Below, piece by piece: positions 33,510 through 43,072 of a stretch of DNA of 64,000 bases. Positions within the stretch are counted from its first letter, which is position 1; every line of letters begins with the position of its first letter. Under the pieces are notes generated by a model that saw nothing but the letters and a program-made list of their open reading frames with translations, did no database searches and had not been told where the DNA came from. The stretch spans positions 461,563-525,562 of the forward strand of contig LSRX01000133.1 of assembly GCA_001939145.1 (NCBI GenBank), written 5' to 3'. The stretch comes from Symbiodinium microadriaticum. Its lineage: Eukaryota > Sar > Dinophyceae > Suessiales > Symbiodiniaceae. The translations under genes were made by a program, and so were the position numbers.

Positions 33510-33627
33510 TACCCATTAGGCCCCTAAGTAGTTCCTCTTTATGGTTTATATTTAGAATGCTATAAGGTAATGCCGAAAAGGTTTAGGGTTCAGGGTTTAG
33601 GGTTCAGGGTAAACCCTACTTAGGTTC
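33510..33627. mobile_element. 94-bp MITE, copy 5, interrupted by telomere-like repeat
   Basis: The left arm and centre are intact (TACCCATTAGGCCCCTAAGT to TAATGCCGAAAAGG). In the right arm, after AAAAGG, 35 bp of TTTAGGGTTCAGGG-type sequence are present (33582-33616), followed by TACTTAGG, the next part of the arm. Confidence 0.8.
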
Positions 33628-34268
33628 TGATTCTAAACCTTTGTTCGCAAGACCGACTCCGGGCTAAGCGATCCCTCCGGGCCGTCCGAGCGCCAGGTGT
33701 GGACAGTTCTAGTACATCTTCCCTTTTAGTCCCTGTTAGTATTATGCTTTCGGGTTCAGGGTTTAGGGTTTAGGGGTTTAGCGTTCAGGGTTTAGGGTTT
33801 AGGGGTTTAAGGTTCAGGGTTTATGGTACCATCATATATCCAACAAGCTATTCTGGTCATGAATGCCATCTTCACAGAGCTAAAGGGCATCAGCCACATT
33901 AGGAACCCCGAAGCCCCAAAAACCCGGGCCCCAAAGCCCTTCAGCCCTCAACCCTAAACTCCCTACCCTAACCCCAAGTCCCAGAAGCCAGAACCTCTTT
34001 AAACTGCCACCCTCGCTCATTAACCACCCTGTGACATGATTCCCGAAAGGCACGCAAACAGCAGGACTTCAGGCTCCAGGGGTGCAGGTTCGGGGTGGGG
34101 TGTCGGAGTTCGGGTAGCCTAGATCAGTTCTCAACCCAGGAGCAAGCACGGACTCTACATCAGTTTCAAGTCAACCCTAAGAAACTTAGTTGCATCGGCA
34201 CGGACGTTCTGACGTAACTCTCGTACGTACTGAAATCGCGCGTTCTTAGACCGTACGTTCTGAAAGGC

Positions 34269-34529
34269 ATGATCAAGTTGCACCTTTTGGCCCTGAGTTG
34301 TAGTCTGCTTGCATTGGCCTGGTGCATCATGGCAAGAGAGCCGCTACATGCTGCTCTTGCAGCAGATCTGGAGCGGCTGGGACATGATGCGGCTGCGGTG
34401 GCTGCTGGCACATGGCCTACTCGAAAGCTGACGGACAGGAGTCTGCAGTTTCTCAGAGGCCGGACACTCCATGCGTTTCTTGGTCCCCTCAAAACGCACC
34501 CTTCTTCACTGTTTCTAGGCGACACATGA
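34269..34529 (+). CDS. Possible small secreted or membrane protein (86 aa)
   Basis: ATG at 34269 is followed by a hydrophobic stretch (LHLLALSCSLLALAWCIMA) typical of a signal peptide. A helical segment (EPLHAALAADLERLGHD) and a basic tail come next, with a TGA at 34527-34529. It lies in a repeat-poor stretch and could be a first exon. No family is recognised. A longer minus-strand frame (34166-34564) overlaps it, which weakens the case. Confidence 0.25.
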   Translation: MIKLHLLALSCSLLALAWCIMAREPLHAALAADLERLGHDAAAVAAGTWPTRKLTDRSLQFLRGRTLHAFLGPLKTHPSSLFLGDT

Positions 34530-34688
34530 AGGATTCCAGCATGGGTAATGAGGTGCCCACGCACTTCGTGGATGGGGGTCGCTGGTGAGCGTACTATCTG
34601 TGAGATATATGTCTCATGCTAGCCACAAGGGCTTACAAGCGCATCCAAGGGCATTCCATTCCAAACGCTGCTTGAGAACAACTTTGGG

Positions 34689-34911
34689 CCTTTATGCAGC
34701 GTGGGAGACCTGTGTGCGTTTTGGGGGCCTGGAAGAACGCACTTGTGTGCAGTGGGGAAACCTGTGTGCGGTTTTTGGGGCCTGGAAGAACGCACTGGGG
34801 CCTTTGTGCGTGCATTTTTGGGGACCTGGAAGAAGGCACTGCATCGGGCCTTTATGCAATGTGGAGGCCGACCTGTGTGCATTTTAGGGGCCTGGAAGAA
34901 CGCAGATTGGG
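34689..34911 (+). repeat. Minisatellite, about four 50-65 bp units
   Basis: The core GGGGCCTGGAAGAACGCA recurs at about 34724, 34779, 34825 (as GGGGACCTGGAAGAAGGCA) and 34886, preceded by CCTGTGTGCNTTTT. Unit length varies. Confidence 0.8.
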
Positions 34912-35466
34912 GCTGAACCCGCTTGCGCAAGCGCAAAATGCTGCTTAGCTCGGCACACGTCGGTACACCATCCTGTGCCTTCCAATTGACTGGGTCCGTC
35001 CGACGGCGTTGAGAAACCCTCAACAGGCTCGTTCCGGGACCCCCCGCCCGCCCTCATGTACCTCTCCGCTCGTCTGACGGCATGGGCAACCCCCAGCAGA
35101 CCCGCTACGTTCTATTCACGTTCCACGTTTCGAGCAACATGATACGTTCTCACGTTTCACGTTCTGAAGGAAGCACTGTCCTCTTTGCATAGTATAGTTG
35201 TCAACTCGTTCCGGGAGCACGTTCCGAACTGCGTTCCAGAACGTACGTTTTACGTGCTGCGTACCGATGCTACTAAGCTAAGAAACCGAAGTCCCCTGAT
35301 CCTAAGCGAAATTCCCGGCCTAGGAACACGAAATACGAAGGTTCCTCTTTCATCCGACTCGCGATCAGGAACAGCTGGAGATCAAGCAAGTCTTGAACGA
35401 GGCCTAATAAGTTTCGTCTTGAGGGTCGGGAAGCGAATACCCAAGCTAAACTACAGTTTAATATAG

Positions 35467-35570
35467 GGGCCTCAATAATTAGAATAGGGTTTTGGGATAT
35501 ATCATACTATAGCTACAATAAGGAGCCCCCAAAACCCCATTCTAATTATCAAGGCCCCCACATTGCGTTT
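35467..35570. mobile_element. Inverted-repeat element with AATTAGAATAGGGTTTT arms
   Basis: GGGGCCTCAATAATTAGAATAG at the left and CCCATTCTAATTATCAAGGCCCC at the right are clear inverted repeats. The same arms appear in partial copies at about 123-178, 369-412, 41757-41860 and 57905-57960. Confidence 0.75.
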
Positions 35571-35675
35571 AGGGGTTTAGGGTTTAGGGTTCAGGGGTTT
35601 AGGGTTTAGGGTTTAGGGGTTTAGGGTTTAGGGTTCAGGGGTTTAGGGTTCAGGGTTTAGGGTTTAGGGGCATGT
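35571..35675 (+). repeat. TTTAGGG array
   Basis: G-strand units with GGGTTCAGGG variants, directly next to the inverted-repeat element on the left. Confidence 0.85.
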
Positions 35676-35762
35676 AGCCCTCAGGGTCCAAGTACCGAAT
35701 ATCTCGGAGGGTTCAGGCTTCGGCATGTAGCCCCAAGGGTCCAAGTACCGAGTATCTCGGAG
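35668..35762 (+). repeat. Two-copy direct repeat
   Basis: GGCATGTAGCCC, then AGGGTCCAAGTACCGA and TATCTCGGAG, occurs at about 35669-35711 and again at about 35724-35763. Confidence 0.75.
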
Positions 35763-35826
35763 AATATTTGGGAGAGTCTATGATTAATCATTAGGACCTA
35801 ATAATCATGTACTCTCCCAAATATTG
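35757..35826. mobile_element. Palindromic element with AATATTTGGGAGAGT ends
   Basis: AATATTTGGGAGAGT at 35763-35777 and ACTCTCCCAAATATT at 35811-35825 are perfect inverted repeats, with a TTAATCATTAGG centre. Confidence 0.7.
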
Positions 35827-35982
35827 ACCTAGATAACTACTATCCGCAACCAAAGTGCCTTAATATTGGGTCCTTTGGACCCTTAGGGTCGGATTCAAGG
35901 CTTAGGGGTTGGGGTGTTTGTCAATACTAATAAAGTTGATGCATATTGCTTGCCATTTTGTAATTATGTGAAGTCTAAACTT

Positions 35983-36077
35983 TACCCATAGGCCCCTAAG
36001 TAGTTCCTTCTTCATGGTCTCTATTTAGAATCCTCTAAGCTAATCCCAAAAAGGAATTACTTAGGGGCCTATGGGTA
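35983..36077. mobile_element. 94-bp MITE, copy 6
   Basis: TACCCATAGGCCCCTAAGTA to TTAGGGGCCTATGGGTA, 95 bp. Confidence 0.85.
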
Positions 36078-36177
36078 GAGTCTGAGGCTTGCAAGGTTTG
36101 GAGCACTGCCTCTCGCACTGGAAGAGCTTCAGGCTTCTGAAGTCAACACTGCTCCTAGCCTCGTCACACTGTCAAGG

Positions 36178-36262
36178 GTATAGGGTTTTGGGTTTTGGGT
36201 TTAGGGTTTTGGGTTTTGGGTTTTTTGGTTTAGGGTTTTGGGTTTTGGGTTTTGGGTTCGTT
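36178..36262 (+). repeat. TTTTGGG/TTTAGGG array
   Basis: Mostly TTTTGGG units, an A to T variant of the telomere-like unit that has been locally amplified. Confidence 0.85.
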
Positions 36263-36720
36263 CAGCTCTTCGAGGCTTTTCAAAGACGCGGTCTCTTGGT
36301 TGTGAATGTGCAGCAGTGCGCAGCACAGCCACAGTAACAGCCCGACGCGGCTGCCATGATGGTCATACAAGACGGGGACTCAAGCAATCAAAACACATGT
36401 TCGCGATGAAAACCCCTAAACCCCTAAACCCTTATCCGCATAAACATAATGCATAATAAGAGTTTCAGCTCCCGAACTGGTTGGTACCCCAACAGTGCTC
36501 GCCGGCGCCTGATCGACGAGCTAGTTTCAGATATTTTAGTCTTCACGGCTTCAGGTTTGGGTCCTTAAGCTCCCTGACTCTTTATGTATGAGATTTTGAA
36601 CCTTATCTATGGTTTAGGGTTTAGGGGTTTAGGGTTTGTCGTTCGACAGTGGGGAAAGCTCAGGGCCGTTGGCTTAGCCGCGAGAGTGAGATGAGATGCA
36701 GGTAGCGAGCCCAATACCCC

Positions 36721-36843
36721 TTAAATAAGGAATATACCTTAAATCATAATATTAAGGCCCCCATAATTTGAGGTATATTCCTTAACTAAGGAATATCAAG
36801 GCCCCTATAATTTGAGGCATATTCCTTAACTAAGGGGTATCTT
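36721..36843. mobile_element. AAGGAATATACC inverted-repeat element
   Basis: AAATAAGGAATATACCTTAAAT pairs with ATTTGAGGTATATTCCTTAACT, and a second AAGGAATATCAAGGCCCC arm follows. This looks like a nested or 1.5-copy element. A relative is at 39540-39608. Confidence 0.6.
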
Positions 36844-37046
36844 GGGCTCTCTGGGCAGGTCGATGAGGACGGGACTGGCACCCTCAGCTGGTTCAAATTC
36901 ACCTACGTGGCCACTTGGCCCAGCAGCTTCCAGCGGAATTTCTGGATTTTTTGAATTTACACCTCCCTAAACCCTAAAACCCCAAACCCTAAACCCCAAA
37001 CCCTAAACCCCTAAACCCCTAAACCCTAAACCGAGTCGGCATGGAG

Positions 37047-37205
37047 GTTTAAGAGTGAAGGAAGGCCCAGGCTATAACCCGCACCCTCCCAGGTACCTAC
37101 AAAAAAGGGTACTAGAGCCCTTCGGNGTTTAAGAGTGAAGGAAGGCCCAGGCTATAACCCGCACCCTCCCAGGTACCTACAAAAAAGGGTACTAGAGCCC
37201 TTCGG
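37047..37205 (+). repeat. 79-bp duplication split by one N (probable assembly artefact)
   Basis: The 79-bp segment starting GTTTAAGAGTGAAGG and ending CCCTTCGG is present twice, identically, separated only by the N at 37126. This is what an unmerged contig overlap looks like. Confidence 0.85.
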
Positions 37206-37244
37206 GCCCTATATAGTAACTGTATGCCATTATACGAGCGCACA

Positions 37245-37767
37245 ATGGCGGGTTTCCAACTCGTTGGCATGACAGTGATGTTTTTGGTCGCGCTTCGACT
37301 GGTAGCTGGCGTTGTCCCGGCGCCGGACGGTGCGCCAGCTGGTGTGTCAGACGGAGCGCTGGAGGATGCGCCAGCGGCCATGGTGGATGCCAGCGAGGCA
37401 GCTGGAGTCACGGCTGTGGACGAGCTTTTTGAAGACCGGGATGAAGAGCCCGCCGTGCCAGAGGTGGAGAGAGGCGGCTGGAGGGCTCGAGGCCATGGTG
37501 GATGCGCCCGCGCCTGGAGGGCCCGAGGCCATGGTGGCGCCAGAGGTGGCTTCAGGGGCCGATGCGCAGGTGGTACAGGAGGAGGATGATGGCACAGTTC
37601 CGCTCTCAGGCGACAGCAGCGATGACAGCACCGAGAAGGCGGACAAGATCCTGGCGCGATCCGTGGCAGACGCCGAAGAAGAGTCGCGCCAGAAGGCGGA
37701 GAAGGATGCCGAGACAGCGGCCAAGGCGGCTGAGACGGAGAAGCGCCACCTAAACCCTAAACCCTAA
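37245..37767 (+). pseudogene. Small signal-peptide protein with Ala/Glu-rich tail, frameshifted
   Basis: From ATG at 37245 (or 37224 in the same frame) the protein starts MAGFQLVGMTVMFLVALRLV, a signal peptide or signal anchor. An Ala/Glu/Asp-rich region follows (DGALEDAPAAMVDASEAAG). Near 37465 the same style of sequence continues in another frame (GGLEAMVDAPAPGGPEAMV), then DDGTVPLSGDSSDDSTEKAD and a charged helical tail (SRQKAEKDAETAAKAAETEK). The tail ends where a CCCTAAA array begins, and the stop lies in that array. A one-base indel or an unseen splice could explain the switch. Function is unknown; low-complexity secreted or surface proteins of this type are common in dinoflagellates. 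Confidence 0.4.
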
Positions 37768-38065
37768 ACCCTTACCTGGAGGGCTAGGGTAAGTAAAGCC
37801 ACTTAGGGATTTCGACTCTTTGCCGGGGGTTGAGGCAGCAGGGCTTCCTTTTTTAGGCTTCTGAGTTTCAGAGGGATTTCGGGCTTACAGTAGGTGTTTA
37901 GGCTTTACGGTTTTCGGGTTTAGGGTTTTCGGGTTTAGGTAGGGTTTAGGGTTTAGGGCCTTAAACTCTAATCTAAACCCTACTCTAGGGCTTCACTGGC
38001 CTAAACGGTTAAGGGCTGCCAACTTCAGGGAGACCTACCAGCCCCAATCTCCCACACCCCATATG

Positions 38066-38218
38066 GGGAGTTTCCGAAAATGAGGGGTGCCTACCTTATG
38101 TTGGGGTCCTTTTTTATAGGGATCCTACTATTTAGGGTACTATATTGTAGGGTCCCTTTTTATAGGGATCCTACGGTTTGGGGTATTTTAGTAGGGTCCC
38201 CTATTTTCGGAAACCCCC
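38066..38218. mobile_element. GGATCCTACTATTT element, copy 2 (full)
   Basis: GGGAGTTTCCGAAAATGAGGGG at the left pairs with CCCCTATTTTCGGAAACCCCC at the right. Between them lie two GGGTCCNTTTTTATAGGGATCCTAC repeats. This is the most complete copy. Confidence 0.75.
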
Positions 38219-38494
38219 AAAAAGGCCGCACCAGGCTTCGGCTGGCAGAGGTGGAGCTAGAGAACTAAAAAACCTAAGCCTTTAAGCCTCAGCAGCCTCA
38301 TCCCTAAACCCCTAAACCCTAAAACCCCTAAACCCCCAAAAACCCTAAACCCTCATCCCTAAAACCCTAAACCCCTTAAGCCCCTAAGCCCCCAAACCCC
38401 TACACCCTATAAACCCTTCAAAGGGAGTTTCACGCCGAACCTTCAGCCTGGAAGCCTCCAAAACCCAACAAAAACCCCTCCAAAGGGAGCGCAA

Positions 38495-38635
38495 CCCGGG
38501 TTTAGGGTTTAGGGTTTTGGGGTTTTGGGGTTTAGGGTTTAGGGTTTTGGGGTTTAGGGTTTAGGGTTTTGGGGTTTAGGGTTTAGGGTTTAGGGATGAG
38601 GGTTTTGGGGTTTAGGGTTTAGGGTTTAGGCAAAG
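38495..38635 (+). repeat. TTTAGGG/TTTTGGGG array
   Basis: A higher-order unit of TTTAGGGTTTAGGGTTTTGGGG repeated about five times. Confidence 0.85.
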
Positions 38636-38768
38636 GGAGCGCAACCCTAAACGCTAAGTCCGGTTGTTGCTTTTTGTTTGCGCCCTGAGCCCCACGGCCC
38701 CGAAAGAGAAACCCTTCAACATCAACTTCTTTGAGGCCTGAGCCCGAAGCCCAACACTTCAAGGAAAC

Positions 38769-38850
38769 TACAGGTGGGGAGTTTAGGGTAAAGAAAGGGC
38801 TTCTATATGGTATATAGACCTTCTATAAGGCTCCTATATCGGTAACTACC
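38769..38850. mobile_element. GTAGTTACCGTTATAGGAG family element, copy 2 (reverse orientation)
   Basis: Starts TACAGGTGGGGAGTTTAGGG and ends GGCTCCTATATCGGTAACTACC, the reverse complement of the 42424-42520 copy. Confidence 0.65.
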
Positions 38851-39539
38851 AAACACCCTTCAAACTCTCCACCCTGATTGCCGCGTCAAGAAGAGACTTT
38901 AAGCCGAAGCCCTGAACCGTAAGCCAAATCGCTCAAGAGAGCCCGGCAGGAGAGTGTCGCCATAATTGTGGACCCTAGCATAGAACCCGGACTGCAAGGA
39001 CTTCTAAACGACGTTTGGGGAATCTCTACAGCCCCCATGAAACTTCGTAGAAGCCCTACTGCAAGCCCGAAATTAGCCCTGGCTGAGGTGCAGCTTTGCC
39101 AGGAGAGGTTGGAAAGGCTGGTGCGCATCGATGAGGCTCTTGGCCCAGAGAGGTGTAAGGGTGTTTTTTTATTTTTATGAGGTTTGGGCTTCGGTACAGA
39201 GCTTCGAAAGTTTAGGGGGTTTGGGCTGTATTGTCTAAGGCGCAGGGTCTAGGGCCTAGGGTTTTAGGGCCTACGAACTGGGGGTACAGGGTTCTACATG
39301 GGGTTTAATCGGGCTGTGTGGTACATAGGGTTTTATGGGTTTGGAGAATGGCTTTCTCAGGGCTTTAGGACTTGATGCTCTGCCTGAGGGTTTGGGAGTT
39401 TAATTTAGCTGAAGGGGCGTGGGTTCAGTTGGTGTGAGGCGTAGGGGTCAAAGTTTAGGGCCTTTCGTACGGATTTGTGAAAGGCTTTTGCTAAAGGTGC
39501 AACGTCTCACATAGGGGCAGAAAGAGAACACAATACTCC

Positions 39540-39608
39540 TCAATGAAGGAATATATCTTTAAAGCATAATTTCAAGGCCCCTATAATTTAAAGTACAACA
39601 TTCCTTAA
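39540..39608. mobile_element. AAGGAATATA inverted-repeat element, copy 2
   Basis: GAAGGAATATATCTTTAAAGCA at the left, TTTAAAGTACAACATTCCTT at the right, shared interior CAAGGCCCCTATAATTT. Confidence 0.55.
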
Positions 39609-39645
39609 TCTAGAACGGGTCTTCTGGATGACTTTCTGTCCTACT

Positions 39646-39741
39646 GTTGATGATATACATCCTGCATTACCTTAAGGCCCTAACTGCGGGAATTTTTGTA
39701 TATTCCTTATTAGTCGGTAATGCAGGATTTATATCATCAAC
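39646..39741. mobile_element. GTTGATGATAT inverted-repeat element, copy 1
   Basis: Arms of about 26 bp, GTTGATGATATACATCCTGC at the left and GCAGGATTTATATCATCAAC at the right, with the interior TAAGGCCCTAACTGCGGG. Confidence 0.8.
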
Positions 39742-40081
39742 CGTAGTTCGCAGCTCTGTTCTCTCGATCGGGCGCTTCAGGGAAGTTTCCAGGCCGGTGC
39801 CAGTCCCGAGGATGCTACACTTTGCACAGAGCGGTTTAGGGTTTAGGGTTTAAGGGTTTTAGGGTTTAAGGGTTTAGAGTTTAGGGTTTAAGGGTTTAGG
39901 GTTTAGGGTTTAGCGTTTAGGGAGGTCCGTCCATCTTGCATTTTTGAACCTCCAGCGTGTCGCAAGATGTTCGGAGGCAGAAACCGGGTCTGGAAGAATT
40001 TATTTAAAAGTACCCACGGCTCGATGATGCGGCAGAATAAGCTGCTGGCCAACAGTCGATTTCATGGGCTTTTCTAATCCC

Positions 40082-40158
40082 ACTATTCAGGATCTAGTAC
40101 AGGGGTCTGAAGAGTAGTAATATCCCCGTATGGCCCCTGTACAGTATTGAGATTCGAT
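40082..40158. mobile_element. Palindromic element with GTACAGGGG arms
   Basis: Outer AATCCCACTATTCAGGATCT and inner AGTACAGGGGTC pair imperfectly with GGCCCCTGTACAGTATTGAGATT. No second copy was seen. Confidence 0.45.
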
Positions 40159-40776
40159 TTCACCTTATGCTAGCAATTTAAGCCTTGCGCTGCTTCGATC
40201 TTCTCTTGCTGCCGTTGTTGTTTGATAGCTGTTCTTCAATTTCGTCATCCTCTCGAATATCAAAGGCTCACCCCAAGAGAAGTTGCAGGGGGAGACACCC
40301 ACATCCCCAGCAACCTTGGCCTGTCTGGGTAGGGTCAAAGGCCGAGAATTCACGATGCAGATTTAGGGTTTAAGTTTTAGGGGTTTAGGGTTTTAGGGTT
40401 TAGGGTTTAGGGTTTAGGGCCTGTAGTCTTCGGGCTGACGTCGAACTCCTGAGTGTCGGGAAGCCTGTCCTGGAAGTCGAAGACCAAGGGCTTCGAGCGG
40501 CCAGAGAGTGCAACCCGAAGCGTGACCACTTCGACCGTCAAGCCTGTCCATGCCCTAAACCCTAAACCCTAAACCCCTAAACCCACCCCGAAGTTCAGTT
40601 CCCGACGGAGCCGCGGCCCCAAACCTCACTCAAATCCCTACATCAAGCTGAAACAGCGTTAAGCCCTAAGCCCGGAAACCTCTGTCAAGAATGCAAACGA
40701 ATGATTGCTGGCATGGTTTGTACGGGTCGGAATATTTGCCAACAATCTTCCCTTATGGTCTCTATGCAATCATTCG

Positions 40777-40875
40777 GTTGATGATATAAATCCTGCATTA
40801 CCCATAATAAGGAATATATACCATAATCCCCACAGTTTAGGGTTCTTAAGGTAATGCAGGATTTATATCATCAAC
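40777..40875. mobile_element. GTTGATGATAT inverted-repeat element, copy 2
   Basis: GTTGATGATATAAATCCTGC at the left is perfectly complementary to GCAGGATTTATATCATCAAC at the right. It abuts an 11-bp inverted repeat, CGAATGATTGC/GCAATCATTCG, at 40698-40776. Confidence 0.85.
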
Positions 40876-42423
40876 AGTAGTTACTATAGCGTAACCCCGA
40901 CTCTTTGGACTTGCGGCAGGAGCGCTATGCGATGGCTTTGGGCTTCAGCGAGGATCGTTTTCGCGAGCTACGCAAGGCAATCGGCCCTAAATCCTAAACT
41001 CTAAGCCCTAAACCCTAAACCGTAGAAGAGTTTGGGGGGTTTTGTGGAAGAGGTTGGGGTTTAGGGTTTACGGGGTTTCACCCTTTAGGGGGGGGCTTCT
41101 AAGGTTTAGGGTTGTTTAGAGTTTAGGGGTTCAGGGTTTCAGTAAGGGGTCTATGGTTTGGGTTTGGGGGCTTCAGGGCTTGCCCTAAACAATGAACGCT
41201 TCAACCCCTGAGCCGATTTCGGGCTTGAACTCGGCGGTCTAAGGCCATTTGGGGTTGAGGGTTTGAGGGCCTTGGGTTCAGGGTTTAGGGGTAAGGTTTA
41301 GGGTTCGGGGTTCAGAGTTTAGGGTTTCGGGTTCGTTCGTTTCTGCAAGGACTAAGGACCCTCTCTTTTAGGCCCAACTGTTTCGGAAAAAAACCAATGA
41401 CCCCAAGAGCCATTCAACAACTACCCGTACTAGTCGGTGCTTTGGCAAAAAAGGAGGGCAGTTGTGGGGCGAGAAATAAACCTCAAATAATGATGAAAAA
41501 TCATGATCAAGTTATTATCCAGGGACTCTTGACATGTTTTCAGGTACGTCGTAAAGTTAACGGGGTCATGGGGCTCCCTGGCAACGCCACCCTTAACCCT
41601 TTAAATGAAGCCACGCCCCCACAGGTCTTCTTGGACCACAAGAACGAAGCCTGCGTGGCCAGCTCAGAGAGGGACAATGTCGCGGCTGAGTGACGAGAGC
41701 TTCGAGGTTAATCTATTCGATAAGGAGCTTTGCTGTCTTGGAGTGTAATGAAGGGGCCAGGGGAATTAGAATACGGTTTGGGGGTATAGTCTACTATATT
41801 TATGAAAAGGCACCCCCCTTCCCCCAAATAGTAGAGGTAGCTATTAAGGCCGCTATTTTAGGGGGCTTGAGGGTTTTGGATTTGGAGTTTTGGGCCTCGG
41901 ATGACATCGGGTCTAGATCAACCAAGCATTCATCGGCTCAGGTCTCGGGCTGGGCGAGGGGGGGCGGGATTCCGGTGGTTCGGGACAGGACAATATAGGA
42001 GCCTGAATAGTTAGAGCACTTCCCTTGTAATCTTGTTGTAAAGAGCTCTCTCTCTGTCTCTATCTCTATATATATATATGTGTATATGATTATATATGCA
42101 TATCTACAGTATTGTATCCTCCAGACCTTTGTTTTTATCCTAAGAGCCCCTCGTCACTACACTTCCTGTCTGGGCTTCGGTTTCGCCTTGTGATACCCCT
42201 AAGCCGCAAAGGGGATTTAGGGTTTAGGGTTTAGGGTTATGTTCACCTGAAGTCGACGGTTTAGGGTTAAGGGTTCTCGCAGGCTTTCGGTCATGTAGTG
42301 TAAGCTCTAGCCGTAAAGTACCTATATAGGGATTACTTTAACGGTTTGGGGCACATACGATAAGAGCAGATGGACCCCTAGGGTCAGTGAATCTTGTAGC
42401 CTGAACGACCACATACTCTAGGA

Positions 42424-42520
42424 CAGGTGGGTAGTTACCGTTATAGGAGCCTTATAGAAGGTCTATATACCTTATAGAAGCCTTATAGAAGCCCTATATA
42501 CCCTAAACTCCCCACCTGTA
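42424..42520. mobile_element. GTAGTTACCGTTATAGGAG family element, copy 3
   Basis: CAGGTGGGTAGTTACCGTTA to CTAAACTCCCCACCTGTA, with ATAGAAGCC/ATAGAAGGT units repeated inside. Confidence 0.65.
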
Positions 42521-42641
42521 GTTTCCTTTAATATCCTGAAGAAGGCCAAGCAGTCATGGTCAAAACACAGGTGCTGCACATCAAGGAGCTGAGAAGCGTC
42601 ATGAATGCGCTGCAGAGACCGCGCCCTGCTAGAGTAATATA

Positions 42642-42712
42642 AACCCATAGGCCCCTAAGTAGTTCCTTTTTATGGTTTTAGAATCCTATAAGGTAATCCC
42701 AAAAAGGAATTG
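42642..42712. mobile_element. 94-bp MITE, copy 7 (right arm truncated)
   Basis: ACCCATAGGCCCCTAAGTAG at the left. The right arm stops after AAAAAGGAATT. A short deletion removed part of the centre. Confidence 0.75.
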
Positions 42713-42916
42713 AGAAGGGTTCTCTAGGGCTCAGGGGCTCAGGTTTCGGCTGGAGATGGAACGGGAGAGCCATAGGCCCTGGTATTCAGCGCGCTGAGCC
42801 CCCACAACGGCCAACGGCGCAGACAACTCGCATCGTTTTGGATCATTAGGGCTTAGGGTTCATTAGCATGAACCACCCTAAACCCGAAACCTTAAACAGA
42901 GGCCCGAAATTTGCAG

Positions 42917-42951
42917 CTCTATATATATATATATGTGTATATATGTATATG

Positions 42952-42992
<41 letters not shown>

Positions 42993-42993
42993 A
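42917..42993. repeat. TA and TATC microsatellite at the 5' edge of the large LINE
   Basis: (TA)n with TGTA units, then about 11 copies of CTAT. Frames read through it give IYIYIY/LSIYLSIY peptides, which should not be counted in ORF1. Confidence 0.95.
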
Positions 42994-43072
42994 TCTCCCG
43001 CCGGCCGGGTATGGCTCTTCGTGGCAATACTGGCCGGGTACCTGGTCGCCCAGGAACCGTGGCGCCCCTCCT

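Larger units (their letters stand above)
25261..34268. other. Nine-kilobase gene-poor repeat region
   Basis: No gene is supported. It holds telomere-like arrays (25625-25845, 27052-27140, 30595-30660, 30965-31080, 31201-31265, 31980-32125, 32285-32445, 33580-33620, 33752-33825), a large TATG microsatellite (26724-26936), three copies of an AAGGTAGGTTT inverted-repeat element (27397-27462, 31578-31648, 32824-32884) and a TTTCCGAAAATAGGGG element (28845-28999). Short open frames such as 26356-26667, 27690-28016 and 30269-30487 have no domain. Confidence 0.5.
37768..42640. other. Gene-poor repeat region
   Basis: Telomere-like arrays occur at about 38300-38420, 38495-38635, 39830-39922, 40365-40420 and 41275-41335. 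Inverted-repeat elements are listed separately. Frames at 38968-39180 (ending LALAEVQLCQERLERLVRID, possibly an orphan coiled-coil exon) and 41397-41693 have no recognised domain. A (TA)n tract is at 42062-42100. Confidence 0.45.
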
